From Adhaeribacter aquaticus DSM 16391 (GTDB lineage Bacteria; Bacteroidota; Bacteroidia; Cytophagales; Hymenobacteraceae), in the NCBI RefSeq assembly GCF_000473365.1, contig NZ_KI421517.1, positions 4,754,502 to 4,818,501 on the forward strand: DNA of 64,000 bases. The letters run 5' to 3'. Below are positions 35,078-44,441 of the stretch, in pieces. The notes under the pieces were generated by a model, which saw nothing but the letters and a program-made list of their open reading frames with translations, did no database searches and was not told the DNA's origin. The position numbers and the translations under genes were made by a program. The stretch's first letter is position 1; every line of letters starts with the position of its first letter.

Positions 35078-35332
35078 TTATTTCAGGAAATTTTGCAGAT
35101 CTATGCTGTCCATATAGGGTTCTAATATGGCCATAGAATTGACTGATTTGTGGAAAGTACCAATAATTTCAAAATCGTGCTTTTTCCAAAGCTCTACAAA
35201 ATAATTATTTAAAGCATATAAGGTAATTACATAACCCTTATGCTCGCGCTGGGCAAGGGCAATGCCTTGTTTGGATAATAACGACACCTGGCTTCCGGCA
35301 GGAAGCTGATTAAACATAGAATATTCTAACAC
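35078..35332 (-). CDS. Small hypothetical protein, 84 aa (family copy 3)
   Basis: Function unknown. It aligns over most of its length with 2514-2762 and the partial gene 1-153: the LLSKQGIALAQ segment matches LLLIDGIPLAN, NNYFVELWK matches YDFYVEMSR, and the end YMDSIDLQNFLK matches YLDDIDIDSIL. The three copies define an unnamed family. No tiny divergent partner gene is present at this copy, unlike the two at the left of the window. Confidence 0.6.
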   Translation of the reverse strand: MLEYSMFNQLPAGSQVSLLSKQGIALAQREHKGYVITLYALNNYFVELWKKHDFEIIGTFHKSVNSMAILEPYMDSIDLQNFLK

Positions 35333-35479
35333 TGTTTCTCCTTCTAATTTTTTTAATTAATTAGCAATAACTAAACCATAACCGTTTAAAATCAGTTCGG
35401 TATTTTCTTTTTTTAGAACCAATTTTAAGCTTAATTGGCATATTTAAGATATGTACTTCAGCGATAAAAATATCTCCTT

Positions 35480-35947
35480 ATGAGCATTATTACCATAACA
35501 AACTTTGAAGAATTTCAACAACATGAAGGCCAGGAACTTGGCGTTTCGGACTACCATACCATTACGCAGGAGCAAATAACAAAATTTGCCGAAGCTACGC
35601 TGGATTACCAATGGATACACTTAGATGCTGAACGAGCTAAAACTGAATCGCCTTTTGGCAGTACCATTGCGCATGGGTATTTAACCGTTTCGCTGCTGCC
35701 TTACCTCTGGGGCCAGATAATAAAAGTTGAAAATCTAAAAATGCAGGTAAACTATGAAATAGAAAGCCTGCGTTTTAACCAGGCTGTGCTGGTAAATAAC
35801 CAGGTAAGGTTACGTGCTAAATTACTTTCATTAAAAAATCTTCGGGGTATTGCCAAAGCTCAGATAGATGTTACCCTGGAAATTGCTGAAGTTAAAAAGC
35901 CGGCTTATACCGGTGTTATTACCTTTCTATATCATTTTAACAGTTAG
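35480..35947 (+). CDS. MaoC-family (R)-specific enoyl-CoA hydratase
   Basis: 155 residues, single hot-dog domain. The hydratase catalytic segment is visible as ATLDYQWIHLD, carrying the catalytic Asp and His, with the following FGSTIAHGYLTVSLLPYL. It hydrates enoyl-CoA in fatty-acid or polyester metabolism, cytoplasmic. It is transcribed away from the 84-aa gene, with a 147-bp spacer. Confidence 0.9.
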   Translation: MSIITITNFEEFQQHEGQELGVSDYHTITQEQITKFAEATLDYQWIHLDAERAKTESPFGSTIAHGYLTVSLLPYLWGQIIKVENLKMQVNYEIESLRFNQAVLVNNQVRLRAKLLSLKNLRGIAKAQIDVTLEIAEVKKPAYTGVITFLYHFNS

Positions 35948-36023
35948 TTTTCTTTAAGTCCTACTGGTTTATTTACTTGGGCAGGAAGTAAAAACGGATT
36001 TAAATAACGACAAAAGGTAAAAT

Positions 36024-36055
36024 TTTGTAAACAATATATTTAAATAATACGTTTT
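36024..36055 (+). promoter_or_regulatory. Bacteroidota promoter (TTTG - 20 bp - TACGTTTT)
   Basis: TTTG at 36024-36027 and TACGTTTT at 36048-36055 are 20 bp apart, matching the -33/-7 consensus with one mismatch at the last base. The start site would be near 36062, about 30 bp before the ATG at 36093. Confidence 0.5.
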
Positions 36056-36092
36056 CATAGCCAAGAAACTAATCTTAAACTTAAATAAAACT

Positions 36093-36365
36093 ATGGACGC
36101 ACAAGAATTAAAAAACAAAGCCGATAGAGCAAATCCGGAACATAAAGAAGGACCAGTTGCGGCGGCAATTGAAAATTATACTTCTAAACTACCATCAGAT
36201 TTATTTTTATGGGCAGCTTTAGGCTCAATGGCTGTTTCAGCCACTTTAAAAATAATGAAAAAAGACGAAGAAGCCTTGTTTGTTGGACAGTGGGCACCTT
36301 CTTTCCTTTTATTAGGTAATTACAACAAAATGATAAAATTAGCTGGTTATAACGCTGATAAATAA
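36093..36365 (+). CDS. Small membrane-associated hypothetical protein, 90 aa
   Basis: 90 residues. A charged N-terminus (about 1-35) is followed by two hydrophobic stretches (LFLWAALGSMAVSATLKIM and FVGQWAPSFLLLGNYNKM), the second moderate. It may be a peripheral or two-helix membrane protein. It has its own promoter and a strong terminator 17 bp downstream, so it is a single-gene transcript, which suggests high expression. Family unknown to me. Confidence 0.65.
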   Translation: MDAQELKNKADRANPEHKEGPVAAAIENYTSKLPSDLFLWAALGSMAVSATLKIMKKDEEALFVGQWAPSFLLLGNYNKMIKLAGYNADK

Positions 36366-36382
36366 TAAAAGCAGGTAACCTG

Positions 36383-36420
36383 AAACAAAAAGAGGAAGCT
36401 TAGGCTTCCTCTTTTTGTTT
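36383..36420. terminator. Bidirectional intrinsic terminator
   Basis: Perfect 17-bp stem AAACAAAAAGAGGAAGC (36383-36399) with its complement at 36404-36420, loop TTAG. It serves the 90-aa gene and the convergent aldo-keto reductase (stop at 36444). Confidence 0.9.
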
Positions 36421-36443
36421 ATGTATTTTTATAGCTAATAAAT

Positions 36444-37424
36444 CTAGTTATGATCCAGAACAGGATGTGGCAGATAGGGCTCCTCCAAACGCTTGATTTC
36501 ATCTTCCGATAGTTTCAGATCAAGAGCGGCCACGGCATCTTCTAAATGTCCGGACTTGCTTGCCCCAATAATAGGTGATGTTACCACTGGTTTAGAAAGC
36601 AACCAGGCTAAAGCCACTTGGGCATTGGGTACTCCCCGCTCCTCTGCAATAGCATTTACTAACCCAGAAATTTCAAAGTCATCGTCGCGGGTATATAACA
36701 TTTTACCAAACGCATCGGTACGGGCCCTTTCGGTTTCTCCGCCTCCCTTTGTTCGTTTACCTGTTAATAACCCGCGTGCTAACGGCGACCAAGGTATTAC
36801 GGCAATCTTCTGGTCTTCACAAAGCGGCAGCATTTCCCGTTCTTCCTCCCGATAAACCAAGTTGTATTGTGGTTGCATGGAAACAAAACGGGTCCAGCCG
36901 TGTAAATCGGCTGTATAAAGAGCTTGGGCAAATTGCCAGGCATACATAGAAGACGCCCCAATGTAACGGGCCTTTCCGGCTTTTACCACATCGTGCAAGG
37001 CTTCCAGGGTTTCTTCCAGTGGGGTTTCGTAATCCCAGCGGTGTATCTGGTACAAATCTACATAATCGGTGCCCAACCGTTTCAGGCTGGTATCAATGGC
37101 ACTCATAATATGTTTCCTGGATAAGCCTTTATCATTTGGCCCCGGCCCCATCGGATTAAATACTTTAGTAGCCAACACCACTTCATCCCGTTTAGCAAAA
37201 TCCTTTAGGGCCCGACCCACTACTTCCTCGCTGGCTCCATTCGTATATACATCAGCAGTATCAAAGAAATTAATGCCTAGCTCTATGGCTTTTTGAATAA
37301 AAGGACGACTTTGTTCTTCGTTCAAGGCCCAAGGCCAACGTTCTGTAGGGGTTCCGTACGTCATACAACCCAGACAAATTTTGGATACCTTCATGCCGGT
37401 ATTGCCAAATCTTACAAATTCCAT
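36444..37424 (-). CDS. Aldo/keto reductase
   Basis: 326 residues, TIM-barrel NADPH-dependent oxidoreductase. The tetrad residues are visible: Asp and Tyr in FFDTADVYTNG, Lys in LATKVF, His in YQIHRWD. The C-terminal nucleotide loop has SPIIGASK. It resembles the YajO/AKR11-12 type of general-stress aldehyde reductases. A second aldo/keto reductase lies upstream on the same strand, separated by 61 bp; the two are only moderately similar. Confidence 0.93.
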   Translation of the reverse strand: MEFVRFGNTGMKVSKICLGCMTYGTPTERWPWALNEEQSRPFIQKAIELGINFFDTADVYTNGASEEVVGRALKDFAKRDEVVLATKVFNPMGPGPNDKGLSRKHIMSAIDTSLKRLGTDYVDLYQIHRWDYETPLEETLEALHDVVKAGKARYIGASSMYAWQFAQALYTADLHGWTRFVSMQPQYNLVYREEEREMLPLCEDQKIAVIPWSPLARGLLTGKRTKGGGETERARTDAFGKMLYTRDDDFEISGLVNAIAEERGVPNAQVALAWLLSKPVVTSPIIGASKSGHLEDAVAALDLKLSEDEIKRLEEPYLPHPVLDHN

Positions 37425-37485
37425 AGTTTTGCTAATAGATCAGGTTAAGAATAATTTTTTAAAATAGTAAATAATACAAAATAAT

Positions 37486-38364
37486 TTAACCTGATACCTC
37501 CGCCTGGTTTATTTTATCTAATTCCGTTAAGTCTTCCGGTGATAATGCAATAGAAGCCGCTTCAAAATTCTCTTCCAGGTGTTTTACTTTAGATGTTCCC
37601 GGAATCAGCAAAATGTTTGGGGAATGATGTAATAACCAGCTTAAGGCAATTTGGTGCGCAGTAGCCTCATATTTCTTACCAATCTGCTCTAATTTTTCTA
37701 AGGCTTTCACATTACCTCCCCCCAGCGGGTACCACGGAATAAAAGCCATATTTTGTTCTTCACAATATTGCAGCTCTTCCTCCCATTTGCGGTTGTCTAC
37801 GCTGTACATATTCTGCACCGAAACAATTTTTACGTATTCCTGTGCTTTTTTAATCTGGTCTACGGTAACTTCTGAAAGACCAATGTGTTTAATCTTTCCT
37901 TCTTGTTGTACTTTTTGCAAAAACTCCAGCGTTTGCTCAAACGGCACTTCCGGATCCACGCGGTGCAACTGGTACAAATCAATGCTATCCAGTTTTAAGC
38001 GTTTTAAGCTGCCCTCCAAAGCTTCTTTCAAATGATCAGGATGGGCATTAACAGGCCATTGGTTTGGGCCTGTTCTTAACAAACCTCCCTTAGTAGCAAT
38101 CACCAAACCTGCCGGATAAGGATGCAAGGCTTCGGCAATTAATTCTTCGGAAACATGCGGGCCATAACTATCGGCCGTATCAATAAAGCTTATTCCTAAC
38201 TCTACTGCCCGTTTTAATACCCGAATAGATTCATCGTGATCTTTAGGTGGCCCCCAGATGCCGTCGCCGGTAATACGCATGGCTCCGTAGCCCATGCGGT
38301 TAATGGAGAATTCCCCCGCTAAATTAAACTGCGGATTAAAAGCTGCATTTTTTTCGTTTGCCAT
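37486..38364 (-). CDS. Aldo/keto reductase
   Basis: 292 residues from ATG 38364, which has AAAGGAAC upstream; a longer frame from 38412 is rejected. The tetrad is visible as DTADSYGP, ATKGG and YQLHRVD. The end LIPGTSKVKHLEEN binds NADP. An insertion GDGIWGPPKD near the N-terminus is typical of the AKR13-like oxidoreductases. It probably forms a two-gene operon with the downstream reductase. Confidence 0.93.
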   Translation of the reverse strand: MANEKNAAFNPQFNLAGEFSINRMGYGAMRITGDGIWGPPKDHDESIRVLKRAVELGISFIDTADSYGPHVSEELIAEALHPYPAGLVIATKGGLLRTGPNQWPVNAHPDHLKEALEGSLKRLKLDSIDLYQLHRVDPEVPFEQTLEFLQKVQQEGKIKHIGLSEVTVDQIKKAQEYVKIVSVQNMYSVDNRKWEEELQYCEEQNMAFIPWYPLGGGNVKALEKLEQIGKKYEATAHQIALSWLLHHSPNILLIPGTSKVKHLEENFEAASIALSPEDLTELDKINQAEVSG

Positions 38365-38535
38365 TATTTGTTCCTTTAATATCAAATGGTAAAAGTTTAC
38401 GGAGCGGAACAAATTATGGTATCTTCCTATATAAATTTTATAAAGCTACACGTCAGAAAGCTTACCAGCCGATCAGCCTTTTATGGCCTATTGAGTAAAT
38501 AAGAATCTTTTAAGAAAGCAGAAATTTTCTTTCCA

Positions 38536-39411
38536 TTAATCTTTAAAACTTCCCATTCGGCCACTTTCAAAATCTTCTATGGCCTGAATTAATTCCTGGT
38601 TGGTATTCATTACAAAAGGACCATAAGTAGCCAATGACTCCTCAATGGGTTCTCCTGATAAAACTAGCAGTTTGGTATCTTCTGTAAATTTCAAAACGAT
38701 ATCCGGAAAGTCCCAACCGAAAACTACCCATTGTTTTGTTTTAGCTTCCCGGTTCCCATTCAGGTTTAAGGCTCCTTTTACGACATAAATACCTACGTTG
38801 TAATGCGCCGGTAAATGCAACTTTAATTCGGATCCTTGGGCCTGCTCAACATCCAGCATGGTTATGGCCGAGAAAGTTTCTGCTGGGCCTAGCTGATCTT
38901 CATATTTGCCTGCAATAACTCTTATTTTGCCTTTGCCTTCTCCGGTTTCTATTACCGGGATAGTATTGGCAGGTAACTCCTGGTACCTGGGCAGAGCCAT
39001 TTTATCTTTCTTCGGTACATTTACCCAAAGCTGTACCAGTTCCAGAATACCTCCTTGTTTAGAAAATTCTTTTTCGTGCCTTTCTTCGTGCAGTAAGCCA
39101 GAACCGGCAGTCATCCATTGAACATCGCCGGGTCCTATTTTACCACTATACCCAGCGGTATCCCGGTGGGCCAGGTATCCCTGATAAACAATCGTAACAG
39201 TTTCAAAACCCCGGTGCGGATGAGGATCGGCTCCTAATGGTTTATCAGTGGGATGAACCGCCATAGGACCAGTATGATCAATCAGCAGAAAAGGGCTTAA
39301 CTGCCGGATACGCGATCCTGGCATCGGGCTAATAACCTCAAAACCATCGCCTACTTTTTTCTCTACCCCATCAATTACCTGAAATATTCTGCGGTACTTT
39401 AGTATCTCCAT
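38536..39411 (-). CDS. Pirin family protein
   Basis: 291 residues, bicupin. The N-terminal metal site is visible in HPHRGFETVT and later HEERHEKEF, and a Pirin_C domain follows from about residue 170. Bacterial pirins act as quercetinase-like dioxygenases or redox-sensitive regulators. Its start is 38536 to 39411 on the minus strand, without overlap with neighbours. The exact role cannot be told from context. Confidence 0.9.
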   Translation of the reverse strand: MEILKYRRIFQVIDGVEKKVGDGFEVISPMPGSRIRQLSPFLLIDHTGPMAVHPTDKPLGADPHPHRGFETVTIVYQGYLAHRDTAGYSGKIGPGDVQWMTAGSGLLHEERHEKEFSKQGGILELVQLWVNVPKKDKMALPRYQELPANTIPVIETGEGKGKIRVIAGKYEDQLGPAETFSAITMLDVEQAQGSELKLHLPAHYNVGIYVVKGALNLNGNREAKTKQWVVFGWDFPDIVLKFTEDTKLLVLSGEPIEESLATYGPFVMNTNQELIQAIEDFESGRMGSFKD

Positions 39412-39520
39412 AAATAAAAATTGAATAGTCGCTCCTTTCTAGAAGGAAGGGAGTGCTTACTTTTAAAATAATTGTACCAATAATAAATAAAATTTCAAAA
39501 GCTTCTTTTTTACCAAATGC

Positions 39521-40621
39521 TTAATCTATTGGTTGCAGAAGCCGGTTCCATCTTATTTTGTTATAAAGGGAGGCATTGGCATCTACCGACATCCAAACCA
39601 ATACGGCTTTTCCTACTATATGGTCTTCTGGTACAAAACCCCAGTATCGGGAGTCTTCTGAATTATGGCGATTATCGCCAACCATGAAGTAGTAGTTTTG
39701 TTTAAATGTATACTGCTTCGTCTCCTGACCATTAATAAAAAGTTTTCCATCCTGCACAGAAGCATTCTTTTGATGCTCATACGTTAAAATTACCTTCTCA
39801 TATAATGGTAGGGTTTGAGGAGTTATGGCAATGGTAGCCCCTGCCTTGGGAATATAAAGCGGTCCTAAATTATCTAGGTTCCAGGGGTATAAGGTAGGAT
39901 TGTGCGGAAAAATATCAGGATCTGGTACCTTGGGTAATTGCTGGATTAACTGAACCTCTTTAATAAATTTTAGCGATTGTATATAGGCTGCTTTGTTGGG
40001 TAATGTATTCATTAAATAGCCACCCGTTACCGGATAAAATTCCGATATATCCTGATTGCGAAAATAACTATCCTCTAAAAAACGATCTGTTTTTACATAA
40101 TACCTGAACTGCAACTCTTCCGGAGGATGAATAAACTGCCCATTGATGAATACTTTGCCCATTTTTATTTCTAAAGTATCTCCGGCCAGGCCCATACATC
40201 TTTTAATGTAATTTGTTTTCAGGTCGATGGGGCGGTTTTCTTCTACTGGATAATTGAAAACTATTGGGTCGTAGCGTTTAATTTTAGAAAAACCCGGCAA
40301 ACGCAGGAAAGGAAGCTGTACCGCATCAGAATAAGACTGGATTTGCGTACCCCAAATAGATTGATGCGTGAGCGGCACCTGCAAAGGCGTAATGGGTGTA
40401 CGCGATCCATAATGCATTTTACTTACAAAAAGATAGTCCCCGGTCAGCAAAGAATTCTCCATGGAAGAACTGGGAATGGCAAAAGCTTCCAAAGTGGCCC
40501 ACCGAATAATAGTGGCAAAAACTACCGCAAACATAACGGCATCTGCCCATTCCCTGATCCAGGATTTCTTAGGCCCAGGCAGGCTTCCGGCCTTTCTGTT
40601 ACCCCTGAAGTTTAATTTCAT
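39521..40621 (-). CDS. lepB: Signal peptidase I
   Basis: 366 residues from ATG 40621; a TTG eight codons upstream is possible but less likely. One N-terminal membrane helix (about 25-45) is followed by the catalytic Ser53 in IPSSSMENSLL and Lys140 in NYIKRCMGLAGD. The closing segment MVGDNRHNSEDSRYWGFVP is the family signature. A large insertion between the Lys box and the last box makes it longer than E. coli-type enzymes of other phyla, as is usual in Bacteroidota. It removes signal peptides on the periplasmic face of the inner membrane. Confidence 0.93.
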   Translation of the reverse strand: MKLNFRGNRKAGSLPGPKKSWIREWADAVMFAVVFATIIRWATLEAFAIPSSSMENSLLTGDYLFVSKMHYGSRTPITPLQVPLTHQSIWGTQIQSYSDAVQLPFLRLPGFSKIKRYDPIVFNYPVEENRPIDLKTNYIKRCMGLAGDTLEIKMGKVFINGQFIHPPEELQFRYYVKTDRFLEDSYFRNQDISEFYPVTGGYLMNTLPNKAAYIQSLKFIKEVQLIQQLPKVPDPDIFPHNPTLYPWNLDNLGPLYIPKAGATIAITPQTLPLYEKVILTYEHQKNASVQDGKLFINGQETKQYTFKQNYYFMVGDNRHNSEDSRYWGFVPEDHIVGKAVLVWMSVDANASLYNKIRWNRLLQPID

Positions 40622-40764
40622 ACGTTTAGCGTTAAAAGGTGGCAAAATCAGAATATATAGAATAACTATATTTAATCTGATTTTATTGTCGCTGATTAAC
40701 CTAAACAGGCAGTAATTATTTATGCATCAACCATTTGGTACAAAAGGAGAGATTTGATTGCGCT

Positions 40765-41916
40765 TTAGAAAAGACCTAAAAACTTTCGCCGATACATATT
40801 TTTCAGGTCGTTCTCAAATAAGGTATAAGGATCGTCATAAAATTTAATAAAATCCGGTACACTTACCTGGCCCGGAAAAGGTGCATAATAATGGGTGGGA
40901 CTCCGGGTATCATTGCGCCACACTAATACATACGATAGCCGCAGGTCTTGTGCTTTCATGACTTTCAGCAAGGATTCCGTCCACCAGGTCGTATTGGGAA
41001 TAGATTCGAGGCCGGATTCGGTAAAAGCAGCCAGTTTCCCAGCCTTACGGGCATAATCTGATACAATTTTTAATTTAAGAATGGCCGCATCTAAATCATA
41101 CCGGCCATTCCGCCCCAAATCACCGTAGTTGTCCATCCCAACCATATCTACCCAAGCGTCCCCCGGATACCGTTCCAGGTATTCGGCTTCGGTAGTAAAT
41201 TTATTATCCGGTGAAAAAGCATAAATAAAGTTATGTACTTGCAAGGTATCTCGCAGGTAAGAAATTGTAAATTGCCAAAGCGTTACAAATTCTTCAGTGG
41301 TACAATGAGGTTTGCCCCACCAGAACCAGCCACCATCAAATTCGTGGTAAGGACGAAATATCATAGGGACCAACTTGCCATCTGCACCTTTAACAGTTTG
41401 AGCCCAATCACCTATTCCTTTTAATATTTCTTTATACTGCTCATGCGCCTCTCCGCCCGGAATTATATATTTAACTGCTGGCAGCGAAACCGAATCAACC
41501 CAATTGAAACCGCCTTTGGAAACCGGGTTAGCAAAATGCCACGCCACTGTGGTAACCCCACCCCTATTATATGTATCTATAACATTTTTACGAACCGTTT
41601 CTTTAGCCCTGGCAATGGCGTCTGGTGATCTTCCGGAAAAACCGCTAAAATCCACGCCAATTACAGCCGGATGAGAACCTGTGACTAGTTTAACATCCGA
41701 TTTATTTTCCTCTCCGGTCCAGCCATGACCATACTCGGTGGCATGCTGGTGCCCGAACAGTGTGTGCTTTTTAGCTACTTTTCTCAGGTTATGGTATAGC
41801 GCTTTTGTTTCTTTTGTGGCTTTGGCATCAATGGGTTTATGCCGCTGAGCAAAAGTAAAATTACCAAAGACACAAAACATAAAAACAAACAGGAATGCTT
41901 TCTTAAAATGCGCCAT
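40765..41916 (-). CDS. Secreted beta-mannanase, GH26
   Basis: 383 residues from ATG 41916 (MAHFKKAF); a longer frame from 41958 is rejected because the signal peptide (to NFTFAQ) starts here. The GH26 barrel shows LFGHQHATEYGHGW, the acid/base Glu in FRPYHEFDGGWFWWG, MVGMDNYGD, and the nucleophile Glu in FTESGLESI. It cleaves internal beta-1,4-mannosidic bonds outside the cell. It is in the same orientation as the cupin and GH43 genes upstream, though the spacers are wide enough for separate promoters. Confidence 0.92.
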   Translation of the reverse strand: MAHFKKAFLFVFMFCVFGNFTFAQRHKPIDAKATKETKALYHNLRKVAKKHTLFGHQHATEYGHGWTGEENKSDVKLVTGSHPAVIGVDFSGFSGRSPDAIARAKETVRKNVIDTYNRGGVTTVAWHFANPVSKGGFNWVDSVSLPAVKYIIPGGEAHEQYKEILKGIGDWAQTVKGADGKLVPMIFRPYHEFDGGWFWWGKPHCTTEEFVTLWQFTISYLRDTLQVHNFIYAFSPDNKFTTEAEYLERYPGDAWVDMVGMDNYGDLGRNGRYDLDAAILKLKIVSDYARKAGKLAAFTESGLESIPNTTWWTESLLKVMKAQDLRLSYVLVWRNDTRSPTHYYAPFPGQVSVPDFIKFYDDPYTLFENDLKNMYRRKFLGLF

Positions 41917-42049
41917 ATAATTTTTAGGTTTAAAGAGAAATGCAATATAATTCCTCAACCTTTCATATACAACCGGCCTATTATTTTAAAGTATTACCTA
42001 TCTGCAGCACTACTTTATTTAACATAATTTAAACAATAAAAAACTTAAA

Positions 42050-42406
42050 CTAATCTGGAATAAAATTGATATCAGCTTCATCTGTAAAAGGTACATAAAC
42101 CCTAACCCAGGGATTATCATCTATTAATTTCCATTTGTGTCCTGAACCGGTGGTATCCATTGCAATTAAAACATCCCCTGGTCTCAAAATAAAAGTTTCT
42201 CCCGAGTGTGTCTCAAATTCTAAGGTTCCGGAAAGTGTTACCACGTATTGGGTGGTGGGAGCCGGATGCCAATCATAAACACCATGCGTTGCAGTTACTT
42301 TAAAGCGGATACCAATGGCTGCATTAACCTTGTCTTCTGCTACTGTACCTGTTATAATATGAGTATGGCCATCTGGGCCCGTATAAATTTTATAAGCTTT
42401 GATCAT
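42050..42406 (-). CDS. Cupin-domain protein
   Basis: 118 residues, one beta-barrel cupin. The two motifs are visible: WHPAPTTQYVVTLSGTLEFE and the later PGDVLIAMDTTGSGHKW. Only part of the usual metal-binding His set is obvious. Its place between the GH26 and GH43 genes suggests sugar or lignin-linked chemistry, or sugar sensing, but this is a guess. Confidence 0.8.
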   Translation of the reverse strand: MIKAYKIYTGPDGHTHIITGTVAEDKVNAAIGIRFKVTATHGVYDWHPAPTTQYVVTLSGTLEFETHSGETFILRPGDVLIAMDTTGSGHKWKLIDDNPWVRVYVPFTDEADINFIPD

Positions 42407-42501
42407 GATAATTTAAGTATCTACTATCTTACACTTTCTTTAGGTTATTCGGAATTCAGGTAATTTGGTTAATTACTTCTTGTTTTCCCTTGCATAACCT
42501 A

Positions 42502-42535
42502 ATAAAAAAGCCCGGCCCCTTTTCAGGAACCGGGC
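42502..42535 (-). terminator. Intrinsic terminator of the GH43 gene
   Basis: On the minus strand GCCCGG (42535-42530) pairs with CCGGGC (42515-42510), with additional inner C/G pairs, and is followed by TTTTTT. It sits 22 bp after the stop of the GH43 gene and separates it from the cupin gene. Confidence 0.75.
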
Positions 42536-42556
42536 GGCATTGTGTGGTAGGTGAAA

Positions 42557-43693
42557 TTATAAAGTTTCTGGGTCGATGGTCTGGATCGTTCCGTCCGGGT
42601 TATATTTTAACTCGGCTACTTTTACACTTCTTAAATGTGTTTTGCCTCCGGAAAACTTACTGTCGTGGTAGAAAATATACCATTTGCCTTTATGCTCTAC
42701 AATAGAGTGGTGGTTGGTCCAACCTGTAACTGGTTTTAAAACAACTCCCTGATAAGTAAAAGGACCGTATGGATTATTGCCAATAGCATAAGAAATGGTA
42801 TGCGTATCGCCGGTTGAATAAGAGAAATAATATTTACCGTTGTATTTATGCATCCAGGAAGCTTCAAAGAAACGGCGGTCATGATCTTTTCCTAAAATAG
42901 GTTTACCAGCATTGTCTAGGATAACCACATCTTTCACTGGTTCTGCAAAGCTTAACATATCACTGCTAAGTTTTACCACTTTGGCCGTTAGAGCTGGATC
43001 CTCTGGCTTATTCAAATCCGTTTTAGAACCATTGGCGTCGTATTTCCCGTTTTTCCAACGTTGCAACTGACCACCCCAAATACCACCGAAATACATGTAA
43101 TGGTTACCATCATCGTCGCGGAAAACAGCAGGGTCAATGCTAAAGCTTCCGGCTATTGGTTTCGGCTCAGCCTTGAATGGGCCAGTTGGCGAAGTACTGG
43201 TAGCCACGCCCATCCGGAAAATATCCTGCTTATCTTTAACCGGGAAATACAAATAGTATTTACCGTTTTTAAAAGCAGCATCCGGTGCCCATAATTGTCG
43301 TCCTGCCCACGGAATATCTTTTATATCAAGCCCTACGCCATGATCGGTAACCTTTCCGCCTACACTATCCATAGAAAGGATATGGTAATCCTTCATATCA
43401 AAATGACTACCTAAATCGTCTTCCGGCACAGTAGATTCTACATCGTGGGAAGGATAAATATAGATTCTGTTGTTAAAAACATGGGCCGAAGGGTCGGCGG
43501 TATAAATATCAGTAACTAAAGGCTCCGATGATAATTTAGAACCGCTTGCTGCTGTACTATCGGCAACTGCATTTTTGTTGTCTTCAGAAGCAGCATTTTG
43601 TCCTTCTGGTCGTTTATTCTCACAGGCTCCTGCTAAAATAGCTGTAATTCCTAAAGTTAGGACAGATCCCTTTAAAGGAAAATATTTGATCAT
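42557..43693 (-). CDS. Lipoprotein glycoside hydrolase, GH43
   Basis: 378 residues with a lipobox (ILAGAC, Cys near 24), so it is an envelope lipoprotein. The five-bladed propeller of GH43 shows the base Asp in YTADPSAHVF, the pKa-tuning Asp in IDPAVFRDDDG and the acid Glu in FFEASWMHKYNG. Family members are beta-xylosidases or arabinofuranosidases. A linker rich in Ala/Asp/Ser follows the lipid anchor. Together with GH26 and GH5 in this window it points to hemicellulose use, but no SusC/SusD pair is present. Confidence 0.9.
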   Translation of the reverse strand: MIKYFPLKGSVLTLGITAILAGACENKRPEGQNAASEDNKNAVADSTAASGSKLSSEPLVTDIYTADPSAHVFNNRIYIYPSHDVESTVPEDDLGSHFDMKDYHILSMDSVGGKVTDHGVGLDIKDIPWAGRQLWAPDAAFKNGKYYLYFPVKDKQDIFRMGVATSTSPTGPFKAEPKPIAGSFSIDPAVFRDDDGNHYMYFGGIWGGQLQRWKNGKYDANGSKTDLNKPEDPALTAKVVKLSSDMLSFAEPVKDVVILDNAGKPILGKDHDRRFFEASWMHKYNGKYYFSYSTGDTHTISYAIGNNPYGPFTYQGVVLKPVTGWTNHHSIVEHKGKWYIFYHDSKFSGGKTHLRSVKVAELKYNPDGTIQTIDPETL

Positions 43694-44441
43694 TTTACTT
43701 TGTATATAGGTTGTGGTGTATAATCTGATACAAGTATATCAATATTATTTTTCTATTCAAATAAAGATATTGTCAAAAATACAATAATTATTAATTATAA
43801 AAAATAAGCCTGCTCCTATTGGAACAGGCTTATTAATTATAAAAAATATAATTTAAATTTTCTTCAAGGCAATTTTCCAGACCAGAACAAAAGCATTTTT
43901 AATCTTTAAATCGCCTGATTTATTAACTGCAAAAAGAACTTATTTACAAGATCCTATTGATAGAATTCTGTTATTTTATAATGGAAGAATCTGCTACGCA
44001 ATTAAAAATACAGGAAATACATTAAATTATAAAACAAGGAATACATATTCTATTCCTTCTCCTAAGCAATAATCTATTTTTTGATTATAAAGTATCTAAT
44101 GCTATCGCCGGAAAGTCCCCTTCTAACTCTCCTACAGTTTCATAGAATTTTACTTAGCCAGTTTCCGCATTTAAACAGCATTTAAAGACTTTAATACGCC
44201 CTGCTTTCCTAATACCACCTGAAATAAATGGGGCATTATTCCCTGATACGCGCATTAACTAGAGGGAAATTTATTTCTATAACATTCTGGCCAAACCCTT
44301 TCCTTTTTATTTTTCTGTTGATTATAATTAATGTTTTCCGCTCAATTGCTGGTTTTATATTTTATAATTGTTCATTTAGAGGTTTAGTTTTTGCCTTATA
44401 ATATCTTTAACTTGTAAGCTGAACATTATTCTGAATGACGT
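43694..44441. other. 748-bp spacer without a gene
   Basis: No ORF of note was found; the longest reasonable one (MEESATQLKIQEIH from about 43981) has 14 residues. The stretch holds an orphan minus-strand terminator at 43803-43834. It presumably also carries promoters for the GH43 gene (minus) and the 44442 gene (plus). Confidence 0.5.
43803..43834 (-). terminator. Orphan intrinsic terminator
   Basis: AATAAGCCTGCTCC (43803-43816) and GGAACAGGCTTATT (43821-43834) pair with a single mismatch. Read on the minus strand, the stem is followed by TTTTTT. No minus-strand gene lies upstream before the divergent gene at 44442, so it may end an unannotated transcript or be a relic. Confidence 0.6.

Noticed and set aside
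38365..38412. Longer start for the second aldo/keto reductase
   Set aside because: The extra residues precede the family start, and a good ribosome binding site (AAAGGAAC) lies just before ATG 38364.
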